From positions 96,112,293-96,176,292 of the forward strand of contig OX375883.1 in assembly GCA_947359465.1 (NCBI GenBank): a stretch of DNA of 64,000 nt. The letters are read 5' to 3'. The position numbers and the translations under genes were made by a program. The DNA comes from Metellina segmentata. Its lineage: Eukaryota; Arthropoda; Arachnida; Araneae; Tetragnathidae. Positions 43,742 through 56,155 of this stretch are shown here, piece after piece (position 1 is the stretch's first letter; every line of letters begins with the position of its first letter). The notes below the pieces were generated by a model. That model was not told the DNA's origin. It saw only the letters and a program-made list of their open reading frames with translations, and ran no database searches.

Positions 43742-44922
43742 CAGAGGCTGTTCGCACATTTTTTAGACGATTTTGGTTAGCGGTAATAAAAAATCGTTTG
43801 CTGCAAAAGAAATAATTGCAGTTGTATTATGTTTTTAAAAGTCAAAATTATCGTCTGCGGCTTGAGAGGTTTGTTTTTATTCAAAATGGCGTTTTTAACG
43901 AAGCAGTGGTTCGAAGGCTATATTTATGCTCTTTCCGAAGAGAAATATTCATAATCCGTTATACAAGACCGATGTGAGAGTCATGGTTTTGTGATATCTA
44001 AAGCGTAGATAGGTAATATCGTCAACAAGAAAGGAAAAAAACTTCAAATTGGAGCCTCAAGTGGGACAAAAATTCCAAACAAGTATCCAAGGAAGAAACG
44101 GACATCTTAGACTATTGCAAAGGTACGTTGTTTAATGTTAAAAGAAAATCCCCCTAGTCAAAGGACAGTTGCAAAATCATTAAAATGCTCGGTGTCCATT
44201 GTAAACAAAATGATAAAGGTTGATTTAAATCTTAAGAAAGCGAAAAAACGCAATGTGCATCGTCTTTCTCCAAAGCATATCGCTGAATGCAGGACACGCT
44301 GCCGAATTCTATATGAGAAACACTTATCCAAAGAAAAATGAAAAAAAAAAAATTGTCACTATAGATGAATCATGGGTGTATTTAAATGATTGCAGCAAAA
44401 AAAGAGCAATTTATCATCATAAATTGGAGAAAAAAATAAATACTATCAGGAACATATTTTATCTCCAATTTTTCTGAATGAAATACCATCGCTTTACCCA
44501 CAGTGCCATCAATCTGTGGAACTCCAATAAGATAAAGCTAGCAGTCACACATCAAAATCCACTGTAAATTTCTAAAAGAAATGGAACAAAAAACCGATAT
44601 CAAGGCCATACCCTTCATTGATATCTCTACTAAATCTCCCGATGTATCACCTATGGTTTTTTGTGCTTTCAGACTTTTAAAATCTGCATTATCCAAACGT
44701 CGTAACACAACCCTTACAGGACTCTGGATAGCTGTTTCAGAGGAATGGGATATAATACCTCTTCTGACACTTCAAAAGGCATTATTATCCTGGAAATTAC
44801 GGAGTCAAAAGATTGTTCAGAATAAGAGCTATCAAATAGAACATTTAAAACACAAGAATTTTATGTAATTTAGTTTTCTGAATGCAATATCTATTGTCTA
44901 AAAAATGTGTGAACAGCCTCTG
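43742..44922 (+). mobile_element. Tc1/mariner-type transposon, 1181 bp, U3
   Basis: Same element and insertion site as 27512-28687, flanked by TA; older divergence from the U2/U4 copies. Confidence 0.88.
43886..44868 (+). pseudogene. mariner-like transposase, more decayed (U3)
   Basis: Shares the early TAA and central loss of the U2 copy, and adds stops at about 44006-44008 (gcgTAGata) and 44108-44110 (tctTAGact), a stop where U2 has Trp at about 44339, and a 3-base insertion plus substitution (SKRRNTTLTG for SKRRPTLTG). First catalytic Asp (VTIDESW) kept; SPDVSPMVFCAF again has Val at the expected third acidic position, so that loss preceded the unit duplication. Confidence 0.8.
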
Positions 44923-44930
44923 TATATAGA

Positions 44931-45612
44931 TTGCAAAATTAGAAATCTAGATTTTTTTTAATTCAAAAATATGGTATAATAAAATGAAAATCTGCAATTC
45001 CTTTTTTAAATTAATGAGATCATTTATTTGTTATTGAATAAAAAGAATTTCTTAGCTTTTAAATTCTACAACAGTGTTGACCCTTCAACTATTTAAAAAC
45101 AATCTATGCTGAATAAATTTGCAGAAAACATAACAAAAGTATGTCAAAGTATAAATAAATTTTTAAGTTAGTAAATTTAACTAATTTGTCTTTTCTTATA
45201 TTGTACATTTTTATTAAAAATATTTCGTTACTCTAACACTGATAAACGATAGAAAATTTTACATAGGTGCAAGAAAAGTATTTAAAAAATAAAGATTGCA
45301 GTATACTTTTGAACTTATGAAGTTTCAAAACATCACCTGTTGTTCCAGTTCCAAAGTAAACAATTATTTACTTTATGATTCTTTTATTCTAATCTTTAAT
45401 TTATGATCACAAATTGTTGAAATCAAATTAAAACAGTATTGTGTTGAATTGAAGTTTTCTTTGATAAACCTTCTGCTTACAATCAGGCAGCAAATAATAT
45501 GCTATCTGGAAATTGAAGTTAAGAAAGCTGAAATATAGATGTTGGAAATCCAAATGAAGTTCAAAATATCTAAAGATTGAAGAATACAAGAACATTCAAA
45601 ACATACCTAGAG
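44931..45612. other. U3 spacer
   Basis: Homologous to 28696-29430. No gene. Confidence 0.5.
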
Positions 45613-45813
45613 CTAGTAGGTACAATTTGATTTAAAAAAGGAACTTACAAGTACTGCTTTATAAATTATTTGATCAGTGTCATTTAAAACATTATCGATA
45701 TTATCACTTTCATCTGCACTTTCTTCAGATTCTTTTACCCATCCTTCATGTAAATTGGTGCCAGCATCGGAATCAAAATAAGAACAAGTGAGCTTCCCCA
45801 CTATCCCATTCAT
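45613..45813 (-). pseudogene. piggyBac-like N-terminal remnant, U3
   Basis: 66 codons from the ATG at 45813. The acidic leader is in frame here (HEGWVKESEESADESDNI), unlike U1, U2 and U4 where it is shifted. It then passes directly into a part that lies about 0.9 kb away in U2 (NDTDQIIYKA). So the GRFAARNV to ITIYQPLL region is missing in U3, either by deletion or because it was never there. A good donor-like sequence (GTAAGTTCC) follows the IYKAVL codons at about 45648. Acidic Ser/Glu/Asp-rich N-termini are usual for piggyBac transposases, but this short piece alone is not diagnostic. Confidence 0.5.
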
Positions 45814-46704
45814 TTTTTAGCACGTTTTTGCTACAAATCAGCAATTTCTTCAGGACTTGGACCTTTTCTACGAGCTATCATTTCATGTCTACACTATACA
45901 AGGTACGACAATCGAATCTGTTTATTTTATGAGCATATAAACAAATGTAAACGACTAAACAATTTTAGACCCAATCACACAAGTCAATATATTACTTTCT
46001 GCTATGAACATAACATAGTGTTCAAGGTCAAACAGATGTACGATAAGAATTTGGTTTGTTACTAACGTTTGTTATTCAATGATCTCTATTTAGAATGACA
46101 AATTTACTTGGTGTCAAAAAAACACCGGTGGATGTTCTAGTTAAATTTAGCTGTAAAAAGTTTACTAAATATTCTAGACCGACAAAATTTCTACAGTGTA
46201 TTCATGTAGGAAAATGATTAAAAGTCACAAAAATTTTTCAAATTCAATACAGAAATGCGGAAAGGAAAACAAAATAAACAAGCTTCGATGTAGAATCGAC
46301 ACCAACTGATGTTCTAGTGTTAAACAAATATCTTATTTTACACTTTTCGCATATGAAATTTCAGTTTATCATGGATATATTGATCAATGCTTGGGCTACT
46401 GATTAAAAAAATCAGCGAATAGAAAAAATTAGTTCAGACACATCTTCCTGAAGCTCTTTTAAGACCTGAATTAGTCCAATAACTCTATAGTGGACTGTAT
46501 TTTATTTAATGCAATTCGTTGTAACAAAAACAACTTTTATTAACAACAAACTTAACAATGTTGTGGATGGACCACTCTCATTAAGGCTAAGGAAGCCTAG
46601 TACTAATTAGGGCTAAGGAAGCCGCGTTTTCATCAGGTCCAAGGAGAGCACCTCCCTTATCCGTGTCTCAAGCCTGAATGTCACCCACGTGCTCACACAG
46701 ATCG
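45814..46704. other. U3 spacer
   Basis: Homologous to 18971-19862, closer to U1 than to U2. No gene. Confidence 0.5.
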
Positions 46705-46712
46705 CTCTACAG

Positions 46713-47441
46713 CAGGTGAGCACAACCTTTTGGGGAGAAGGGCCACTCGCACTGTTGATTGAGACATGGGGGGGGCCACAAATGAAGTTACAGCACAGAC
46801 ACAATGAAAGTGTTACTACCCAATTATGTACAGCTGTTATTACACTTAATATGTATAGTAAAAAATTATCACTTATTATTACTTTTTTTTTTAAGATTAA
46901 ACTTACGAATGTTTTCTCAAAAAATCTACGAGCTTGTTACAAAGTTAAATGAATGATATTGTGAATAGTTTAAAAAAGGTTAATAAACATTTGCAATGAT
47001 CAATCATTTAGAATTACTTTTAAGAATGTGTCTGAAGAACGTCATATGTACTTCAACAAATTATTTTAGGTTATAAATTTAATAACAGTAATAGTACAAT
47101 GAGCAATAAAGATGAGTATCAGAAATTTTAATGATATCAGTAAAATTAGAAATATAAATGTGACAGCATCAAATATATTTAATATTAAAATTTCTAAACC
47201 ATAAACAATAATTATGTTACAGCTTGCTAATGGGATGGCTGATAGTGAGTTTCACTACCTAATTTAGGTATGTTAGGTTCAATACTGCTAGTAGAAACTC
47301 TTAAGACTGATTCTAAATGAATGTTTGTCAGTCAATTTGCTTCTTAACTTAAATCCCCTTGGAAGTTTAGTCAAAATTAGTCCGTGGGCCGCAAATGGAT
47401 GATTCGCGGGCCGCATGTGGCTCACAGGTTGTCCACCTCTA
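46713..47441. mobile_element. hAT-type MITE, 729 bp, U3
   Basis: CTCTACAG flanks at 46705-46712 and 47442-47449; left end gagcacaacc present, no ZNF fragment. Confidence 0.82.
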
Positions 47442-47555
47442 CTCTACAGTATGTGGGAGACAACACTCCCCGCGCTCACATAGAGCCCTTTACAATATAT
47501 GAGATATTTAACAAGACCTTAAATCCGAACTTGTTGAAAATTCTTTCTTACATAT

Positions 47556-49238
47556 TCAACACTCTTTTGGCTTCTCTCCTGTGTGGATAAGTTGATGCCT
47601 TCGTAAGTTGGAACAACTTGAAAATTTTCCTTCGCAAGTATCACAAGTAAAAGGTTTCTCACCTGTGTGGATGCGTCTATGATTTACTAAATTCGACAAA
47701 TGCGCAAAAGTTTTCTTGCAAATTTCACACTCATAAGGTTTTTCTCCAGTGTGGATACGTCCATGTAATCGCAAATACGAACTGCACGAAAATGCTTTGT
47801 TGCATACTTCACACAGAAAAGGTTTCTCAGATGTGTGGCAACGTGTATGTTCTACAAATTTATGCTTCTCTGTAAATGCTATTTTGCACACTTCACACTC
47901 GTACGGTTTCTCTCCAGTGTGTATGCGTCTATGTTTTTTTAAATGATTCTTTACTGAAAATGATTTCTTACACACTTCACACTCATATGGTTTCTCTCCA
48001 GTGTGGATATATGCATGTACTGTTAAATGATTCTTTACTGAAAATGTTTTCTTGCACACTTCACACTCAAATGGCTTCTCTCCAGTGTGGATACGTCTAT
48101 GTGAACGTAAGTGTGAATTTTGTAAAAAAGCTTTTGTGCATATTTCACAAGTAAAAGGTTTCTCTCCAGTGTGTATGCGTCTATGTTTTTTTAAATGATT
48201 CTTTACTGAAAATGATTTCTTACACACTTCACACTCATATGGTTTCTCTCCAGTGTGGATATATGCATGTACTGTTAAATGATTCTTTACTGAAAATGTT
48301 TTCTTGCACACTTCACACTCAAATGGCTTCTCTCCAGTGTGGATACGTCTATGTGAACGTAAGTGTGAATTTTGGAAAAAGGCTTTTGTGCATATTTCAC
48401 AAGTAAAAGGTTTCTCTCCAGTGTGTATGCGTCTATGTTTTTTTAAATGATTCTTTGTTGAAAATGGTTTCTTGCATACTTCACATTCGTACGGCTTCTC
48501 TCCTGTGTGGACACGTTTATGTGATCGTAAGTGTGAACTCTGTGAAAATCCTTTCTTACATACATCACAAATAAAAGGCTTGTCACCCGAGTGAACTCGC
48601 ATATGGGCCACTAAATATAACATCCGTGAAAATGTTTTCTTACACATTTCACACTCAAACGGTTTCCCTTGTGTGTGGATACGTTCGTGTTTTCGTAGGG
48701 ACGAACTTTGTGTAAACCTTTTATTACATATTTCACAGTTAAAAGGCTTCTCACCAGTGTGGACTCGCATATGGGTTATTAGATTACTCTTTTTCGAAAA
48801 TATTTTCTTGCACACATGACACTCATGAGGTGTCTCACTGCTGTGCACTTGCTTATTGCAATCCATTTTCTCTCCTAGCATTTTGTTGAAGATAGTACTT
48901 TGCTTTGGTTTCGCACAAACATGGTGTTCCCCGATTTCTGACGGATGTGGGCAGTTTCTAAGCTTTGGTGTAAAGTGCTCGATTTTTAATTTTTCTCTGT
49001 AGTGCAATTGTTTATGTCGTTTCAAATTCGATTTGTTTAGAAACATTTTGCTGCAAATTTCGCAGGTAAACAAACTCTCTGTTTTAGTGCCAGATTTTGA
49101 AGAGATCATTCCTGGCTGTGAGACGTTTTCAATGCCTTGGGGGGATTTCTTGGAATATTCTGTTTCTACAAGTTGCACATTGTGTTCTGTATTATCAGGA
49201 CAAGATGTGGCACTAACTGAACCCTGTGCATGAAGCAT
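47556..49238 (-). CDS. ZNF3: C2H2 zinc-finger protein, 16 fingers
   Basis: Predicted DNA-binding protein of 560 residues from the ATG at 49238 (MLHAQGS). One separate finger is followed by 15 tandem fingers, all with complete C2H2 ligands. Fingers 7-9 and 10-12 are a tandem three-finger duplication (84 residues, 252 bp; DNA 48424-47921) with almost no differences, so the expansion is very recent. Finger 4 has Ala at helix position 6 (Thr in ZNF1, Ser in ZNF2). It has one extra codon before finger 2 (TPHECHVC). Linkers are mostly HTGEKP. No effector domain seen. Start and splice layout as in ZNF1, with the exon start at 49350. The last three fingers are nearly the same in all paralogues. Confidence 0.87.
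   Translation of the reverse strand: MLHAQGSVSATSCPDNTEHNVQLVETEYSKKSPQGIENVSQPGMISSKSGTKTESLFTCEICSKMFLNKSNLKRHKQLHYREKLKIEHFTPKLRNCPHPSEIGEHHVCAKPKQSTIFNKMLGEKMDCNKQVHSSETPHECHVCKKIFSKKSNLITHMRVHTGEKPFNCEICNKRFTQSSSLRKHERIHTQGKPFECEMCKKTFSRMLYLVAHMRVHSGDKPFICDVCKKGFSQSSHLRSHKRVHTGEKPYECEVCKKPFSTKNHLKKHRRIHTGEKPFTCEICTKAFFQNSHLRSHRRIHTGEKPFECEVCKKTFSVKNHLTVHAYIHTGEKPYECEVCKKSFSVKNHLKKHRRIHTGEKPFTCEICTKAFLQNSHLRSHRRIHTGEKPFECEVCKKTFSVKNHLTVHAYIHTGEKPYECEVCKKSFSVKNHLKKHRRIHTGEKPYECEVCKIAFTEKHKFVEHTRCHTSEKPFLCEVCNKAFSCSSYLRLHGRIHTGEKPYECEICKKTFAHLSNLVNHRRIHTGEKPFTCDTCEGKFSSCSNLRRHQLIHTGEKPKEC
47921..48424 (-). repeat. 252-bp tandem duplication inside ZNF3
   Basis: 47921-48172 and 48173-48424 each encode three fingers and differ by about two bases (tgtaaaaaagc versus tggaaaaaggc). 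Confidence 0.93.
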
Positions 49239-51019
49239 TCTTCTAGCTCTAAATCGTTTCTGGGTCAATATAGATTAATCCGTTGCATATTACACTGATT
49301 TTTCCAGCATGTTTGCTCTGTTTAGGAATGTATCAAACATTTGCATAACACTGAAAAATGAAACATTTTATGAGTGTGGCTAGGAAATATGCTGCATAAA
49401 ATAATTACTATATAATGTTAGAAACAATACTTGGTGCTTGATATTCACTAACATTGATAACTAACTAACTCTAGAATACAAAAAACTGCTCAAGTGTGAA
49501 AACTGAAGATTTTTATATAAGTGTAAACTTTGACTAGAAAATGTTGAAATAAAATAATTGGCATACAATATAAGAAATTATATATATATAATGAATAATT
49601 CCAATTTATTATCTTTATAAACTTAATAATTCATTTTAGAAAACAAAACACTTCTTAGGAGTTAATTCAAGTCGTGGACCAAACTTTGGAAGAACACTTA
49701 GCATGTACGAAGTGAAGCAAATAAATAAGAAACTCTATCATAAGAACAATTAAATTAATTTCTACATTTATGCAACTTTTTTGACTTTTGAGTACCTTTC
49801 TTTGTTATTATTTGCTACTCATGGATTCTTATTTATATAATATATTATTTTTTCATAACTACCATTTTATATTTCTACAATTTCTCTTAATTTAGTTCCA
49901 ATTCTCAGGTTTGTTCTTCAGATCATTAATTTATGGAAACATTTGGAATGGTATCCATTATTGAGAACTTATATAAAATGTTTTAAATCATTCCATATAA
50001 GAAAGCTGTGTCTGGATGTTCCACAGAAAGCAGTACTTGTTATGTTTCTAAAGAAATATTTATTGATAACTCAGTATGTGAACATATCTTAGAATTTCCT
50101 GATGTGCAAAATAATTAACTTAAAACAAAGATTTAAAGATAGAATATGATGGCAGATGGATAAATATTAGTTTATTGTCTGTAAAAGTAACGTTTTAGGG
50201 AGAGCTAGTTGAAAATTTCATTTGAAATATAAATATGCACGAAAATTGCTTTTGAAATGCATCAAATACGATCAATTTGATTCGCAATGTAATGATCATC
50301 TGGACTCTCACCTGATGTCATCATTTCGATTTGAATCTCATACAAAGTGACAATTACTAGGTCCCTGAAAATATTATATGCCGAGAAATTTCATTTCAAA
50401 GAAGCAACACAAAAACGGCTAGAAATCGTATTTAGGTTTTATGGCACAAGGTCTGGAAATGTAGCAAAGCCAACTCATAAATTGCAAAGTATAATTCTAA
50501 AGTGTTTTCTAAAAAACTGAAGAAAAAATGTAAATAACATTTCGCACATCATAAGGACAAAACAAATAACTTCATAGAGTAAAATATTAAACATCGCATT
50601 TTTTATTCTTAATCCAGGGTTTTTTAGAAATGTTTTGGAAATTAAAGTCTGATAACCTTCATTTCATTCCAGAACTTATATTCACAAGTAAAGCACTACT
50701 CAACATCATAAGCACAGCTATACTGAGAGACATATTTTTAAATATAACTATTGCCAGAAGATTTGGGCGAAACTGTTCACAGCAGATTTGACATAAAGAG
50801 AAATCAAAACACTAGCCCCACAAAAATTCAAAAGTATAACAAACAAATAAATCAACAAATTTTTCCCACAGCTTATCAAAATGTAGATAGTTTAAAGTGT
50901 TGCCAGAAGTACATGGGAAATAAAAGGTAAGTACTCATTTAATTAACATAGGCATGGTAAATAATTAACGCATGGCAATTGGTAACTATCCAAGTTCAAT
51001 TCGTAAATGAGAGATCAGA
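49239..51019. other. ZNF3 5' UTR and upstream region
   Basis: Copy of 21769-23560; AT tract at 49579-49590. No other gene. Confidence 0.5.
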
Positions 51020-51392
51020 GGATAACACAATTTTATTCTGATCCGGGTGACAAGGTCAGAACATAAGTTGTTATTTCACTCTCCAAACTTCCACACTACA
51101 CCAAATTGAGGAACGACAGTTGAGTCTACAATAGACTTAACATGCTCGAGCCCTCGTGAACACAAGGTTTTTGGTCAGACCTAGTTTCGAACTCACAACC
51201 CTCCGGTTACTAATCCGGTACTCTTTCAAACAGGGCTACTCACGTTGGCCTTGCGTGGAAGTTTAGACAGTGGGGTGCCAGCAAAGGTGTGACCTCGTCA
51301 TCTGACCTTGATTCAATATCACATGGTATTGTCTTCAATCTTTCCCTTCAGATTTGACCCCGGATCGCAGACATTATACCGTTGTTGAGTAC
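51020..51392. repeat. inverted SINE pair, U4
   Basis: Copy of 23561-23933. Confidence 0.72.
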
Positions 51393-52435
51393 CATTTAAA
51401 TAAGATCATGATTTTGATACGCACTACTTAATATATCATTTGGATAAGTAATTATATATTATCATTTACATAAAAACCTTTTAATAATGTGCATCTCTCA
51501 GAAAATAATTCCGTGTTGTGATCGAACTTTTAATCCTTTACACAAATTAATTTTTTATTAATAACTACTCAAACTATACATAACTTCATTTTAATTAATT
51601 TAATTTTAACTAATGTTTTACTTGTGTAATAAAGAAATGTGACCAAGAAAAAATGGTAGATTACTTAATAGGCGTAACCAGGGGAGTTGGGGTTTCAACC
51701 CTTCATTCACTTCGTCGAATAAGATAGTTAAATTTGTAATTGAAGAGCAATCGGAGTTTTAAGCTTGATGTTTATTTAAACTAGATTATAATAAATAAAA
51801 ATTATTTTTGCACTCATAATATAAATAATTGCATAACAAAAGTGAAATTTTTATTCACTTGATTTTTATGTTTAACTTAAACATGTTTTTTCGTCGGAGT
51901 ACAATTTAGAAAAGAATTTTTTAATGTGAACAATGTTTGCTTAAGTTTCTAAAGAATTAAAAGCTTTCAGGATGACGGGAATGAGCTGTACACCAGACTT
52001 GTGCAACCTTGATCTGTGAAAACGAAGTAGAATTAAAAAACTTGAGCATAGTATATATAGCAAAAATTTCAGGATTTTGGAGCACATGCTTGCATTAGGA
52101 AACTTTCGGGTCTCCAGGGTGACAACAAAATGCTCGAAAAAAAGTTCCCCGATAGTGTCACAAAATTTCCCAGATATTACAATTCCCTTAAGAAATGCTG
52201 TGATCCGTGATTGGTATCGATATACAGTATCCACGCATTATTTTTAAATATTTAGTGTCAGATGGGTAAAAGGATAATTCTCCACGAATATTTTGTACTT
52301 TTTCTCTTCAGGTACTTTAAATGTTATTGTAAGGGTTGGAACCCTTAATGGAACTCTTACAATAGAAATTGAAAAAAATGTTGAAAAAACACAAAATATT
52401 TTGATTATGAACTTTTTACACCTGACCCTATATTA
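51393..52435. other. U4 spacer
   Basis: Copy of 23934-24976, no gene. Confidence 0.5.
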
Positions 52436-53045
52436 TCCTACTACCTCTGCTATTATAAAAGGAAATGTTTGTTTGTCTGTTTCGCGGCCGCAAAATCCTG
52501 ACGATCTTACGGCTCTTGTGACGATCTTATGGCACATACAGCAATGAGATTTAGCACACAGGTAGTCTGAATTTTATGCAATTTTTGGGCGCGGCGAATT
52601 TTAATATTCAATCTAGAAGATTTTAAAATGAATTTCATAGTTTTATTCTCCATCGGTTTTTCAAACGTGGAGAACTTTTTCTACTCATGCGACCTTGCAG
52701 TCAGGGTTTGGAATCATGCCAAGTTTTTTTCATGCACAAAACGCGGAGAGAGTTATTTTTTTCGCTTCCGCTTTGATTTTGCGCGATTGATTTCCCAGCT
52801 AGACGATAAATCTTTAAACTGAAGTCAAAGTTCTTTTTTCTATCTCCTGGACCTTAAAGATGAAGTAAAAGTTTCAACGGATTTGAAATCCGCCGAAAAT
52901 TTCAGTTTATATTGATTCCTAAAAATATGATTTTCTTTAAATAAATAATTTTTTGATTGAATATATCTTCAACGGATTTGAAATCTGTGGAAAATTTTAC
53001 ACCATCTTAATACCTTACACCACGGGCAAGCCACGGAGTGGCTAG
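52436..53045 (+). mobile_element. Helitron-like element, U4
   Basis: Copy of 24977-25586. Confidence 0.68.
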
Positions 53046-53094
53046 TACATGCATACTGTACATCAAAATCAAATGTAAATATGTTTAAAAAATT

Positions 53095-53390
53095 GGTAGT
53101 TTCAGTCTACGTTTATAGTGGTGGAAACGGCCTTGTTGCTTTTTTTGGCTCACTTCTAGTAGCGAATTATGGCAGGTTAAGGCAACCCGTCTGAATAACT
53201 TTTCTTAAGGAAACCTCAGCAAGCGGAAAGTTTAAATTTTCATATTTAATATTCTAGAAAGTTCTTTCAAAATCCGTTACAGTGTTGTCATTGGTTCATT
53301 TGAAATAATTCTTTCCTTGGTGACTTTAGAAGTGCACCAAAAAAAGCCTCAAGGCCGTTACCACCGCTATAAACGTAGTGAAGTTGTAAC
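53095..53390. mobile_element. MITE with 60-bp inverted ends, U4
   Basis: Copy of 25636-25931. Confidence 0.72.
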
Positions 53391-54362
53391 ATAAAATTCT
53401 ACAAAAATGTAATTGCAAGCAAAATTTTTTTATTTCATGCACAAAAAAGACATAATTAGTTACACAAATTTCAAATTGCATACTACAAGTTGTATGGCCG
53501 GCCTCACGGCGACGAGATGTTCCGGCAGCGTTTTTTTCGGTGTTCTAAAATTATAACGCAACTGTTCTTTATTCGAATTACAATTTCGGCGAATACGATT
53601 CATTCGATTCTCAAAAGGAACACGTAATCGCGCATCTCTAAATAGGACAAACAATAATAGTTATTGTTCAAGTTATCAACATTTTAAAAGTTCCCTAATT
53701 TTTTGAAAAAATTGGAATTTTTCCAGAATTAAAAAGTTTCCTGGTGCCGTTACCCTCCTGCTCTCTGATATAATGGAGATTACGAAAGTTCCAACTTCAA
53801 ATGTGAAAGGAAAAGATAAATTAACTTTTCTTCATTCTATGAAATGAACATAAAAACATTCTATGAGCATGACGAGAAGACCGATTACAAACACATGGTC
53901 CCATTTTCCCAAATGATAGTTGTTATGGTTAGAGGACAGAGTAAAATTAAGAGGATATTATTATCAATTATTGAAGAACTTATGATTATGGAAAATATTC
54001 GGCGTTAGCGAAAATTGTTCATGGTGCAAAAATATATATATAAGAACTGCGTTATAGAAATTAGTAATAACTGTTATTTTTTTTATTGAATAACACACAA
54101 GATTTTTCTATGGATATCACGAGTATAAAATAAAAGTTAATATGTTATGCTATTATAACACTAATTTATCATGCGCAACATAATTTTTTGTTGTTTCACT
54201 TATATGTAAAAAATTTTTTCCCTGTGAACTGAGTTACTGATATTATTTTAAACTAATAGTAATCATTTTGATTATTAATGCGTTTCAAAATTTTTGGAGA
54301 TTTTTCATCATCAGAATTTTTTTTTTTTTTTTGCAATAGATTTGTAGCATTTTATAAAGCTA
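53391..54362. other. U4 spacer
   Basis: Copy of 25932-26903, no gene. Confidence 0.5.
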
Positions 54363-54970
54363 CTAGGGGGCCCGCCCATTGCTCGCTAACCCCCGGAGGA
54401 TTGCTTCGCTGCGCGAACCTATGCTCGCTTCAATGAAGACATGTGTCCTAACAGAAGGGATTGTTTACAAAATATGATATTCCAAAAAATGTTTTTCAAA
54501 TCTAAATTTACTGTATTACAGAAAATATATATGCAGTACCTCTCAAATCAGAATTCAAATGAAAACTTTGAGCAAATTTTGACTCTAAATGTGAACGCTG
54601 CTTTAGAAAAAGAATACCCAGCATGTTGTTTATGTGTACATTTCCCCAGCACTCGAACGACCTACACTTTTTCATTGAGTTTGTTGCCGAAAGTTGTAGT
54701 GCAAGCGTCTTGTTGAACTATAATTATTGGCCCTGAAAAGAACCGTTTTTTAAATGTCCATGAAAAGATCCTCCGCTTTCTTATATTTATATTATAAACT
54801 GCCGCAGCTCAACTAAAATTCATTTTTTTTTTCAATAAAATTTCATCCGATAACGCTATACATTCAATTAATGCTCGAGGCTTTTTGGTAAACAAACAAT
54901 CGTACAATGTTGCCAAAACGCGTCAACAAATAACGTCTTTTCTGCATGCCACGCAAGACAATTATATATA

Positions 54971-56147
54971 CAGAGGCTGTTCGCACATTTTTTAGACGAT
55001 TTTGGTTAGCGGTAATAAAAAATCGTTTGTTGCAAAAGAAATAATTGCAGTTGTATTATGTTTTTAAAAGTCAAAATTATCGTCTGCGGCTTGAGAGGTT
55101 TGTTTTTATTCAAAATGGCGTTTTTAACGAAGCAGTGGTTCGAAGGCTATATTTATGCTCTTTCCGAAGAGAAATATTCATAATCCGTTATACAAGACCG
55201 ATGTGAGAGTCATGGTTTTGTGATATATAAAGCGTCGATAGGTAATATCGTCAACAAGAAAGGAAAAAAACTTCAAATTGGAGCCTCAAGTGGGACAAAA
55301 ATTCCAAACAAGTATCCAAGGAAGAAACGGACATCTTCGACTATTGCAAAGGCACGTTGTTTAATGTTAAAAGAAAATCCCCCTAGTCAAAGGACAGTTG
55401 CAAAATCAATAAAATGCTCGGTGTCCACTGTAAACAAAATGATAAACGTTGATTTAAATCTTAAGAAAGCGAAAAAACGCAATGTGCATCGTTTTTCTCC
55501 AAAGCATATCGCTGAATGCAGGACACGCTGCCGAATTCTATATGAAAAACACTTATCCAAAGAAAAATGGAAAAAAAAAAATTGTCACTATAGATGAATC
55601 ATGGGTGTATTTAAATGATTGCAGCAAAAAAAGAGCAATTTATCATCATAAATTGGAGAAAAAAATAAATACTATCAGTAACATATTTATCTCCAATTTT
55701 TCTGAATGAAATACCATCGCTTTACCCACAGTGCCATCAATCTGTGGAACTCCAATAAGACAAAGCTATCAGTCACACATCAAAATCCACTGTAAATTTC
55801 TAAAAGAAATGGAACAAAAAACCGATATCAAGGCCATACCCTTCACTGATATCCCTACTAAATCTCCCGATGTATCACCTATGGTTTTCTGTGCTTTCAG
55901 ACTTTTAAAATCTGCATTATCCAAACGTCGTCCTACCCTTACAGGACTCTGGATAGCTGTTTCAGAGGAATGGGATAGAATACCTCTTCTGACACTTCAA
56001 AAGGCATTATTATCCTGGAAATTACGGAGTCAAAAGATTGTTCAGAATAGGGGCTATCAAATAGAACATTTAAAACACAAGAATTTTATGTAATTTAGTT
56101 TTCTTAATGCAATATATATTGTCTAAAAAATGTGTGAACAGCCTCTG
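54971..56147 (+). mobile_element. Tc1/mariner-type transposon, 1177 bp, U4
   Basis: Copy of 27512-28687, one base longer in the A-run near 55570. Confidence 0.9.
55115..56093 (+). pseudogene. mariner-like transposase, extra frameshift (U4)
   Basis: Same lesions as U2 plus one extra A in the run at about 55569-55580, which shifts the frame just before the first catalytic Asp motif. The shifted frame 55482-55709 carries VTIDESWVYLND. This A-run is one of the few differences between the two 27-kb copies. Confidence 0.82.
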
Positions 56148-56155
56148 TATATAGA

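Larger units (their letters stand above)
43134..44930 (-). mobile_element. second Helitron, U3, carrying a mariner
   Basis: The 3' end CTAG at 43137-43134 on the minus strand and the 5' TC at 44930 fit the A/T insertion rule. Copy of 26904-28695. Confidence 0.75.
54363..56155 (-). mobile_element. second Helitron, U4, carrying a mariner
   Basis: Copy of 26904-28695; stem-loop at 54744-54729. Confidence 0.75.

Noticed and set aside
36872..48406. Plus-strand frames of 60-92 codons with repeated Cys/Tyr/Val patterns opposite the ZNF genes
   Set aside because: They are antisense shadows of the 84-base finger repeats; residues follow the ZNF codons and no independent start or domain is present.
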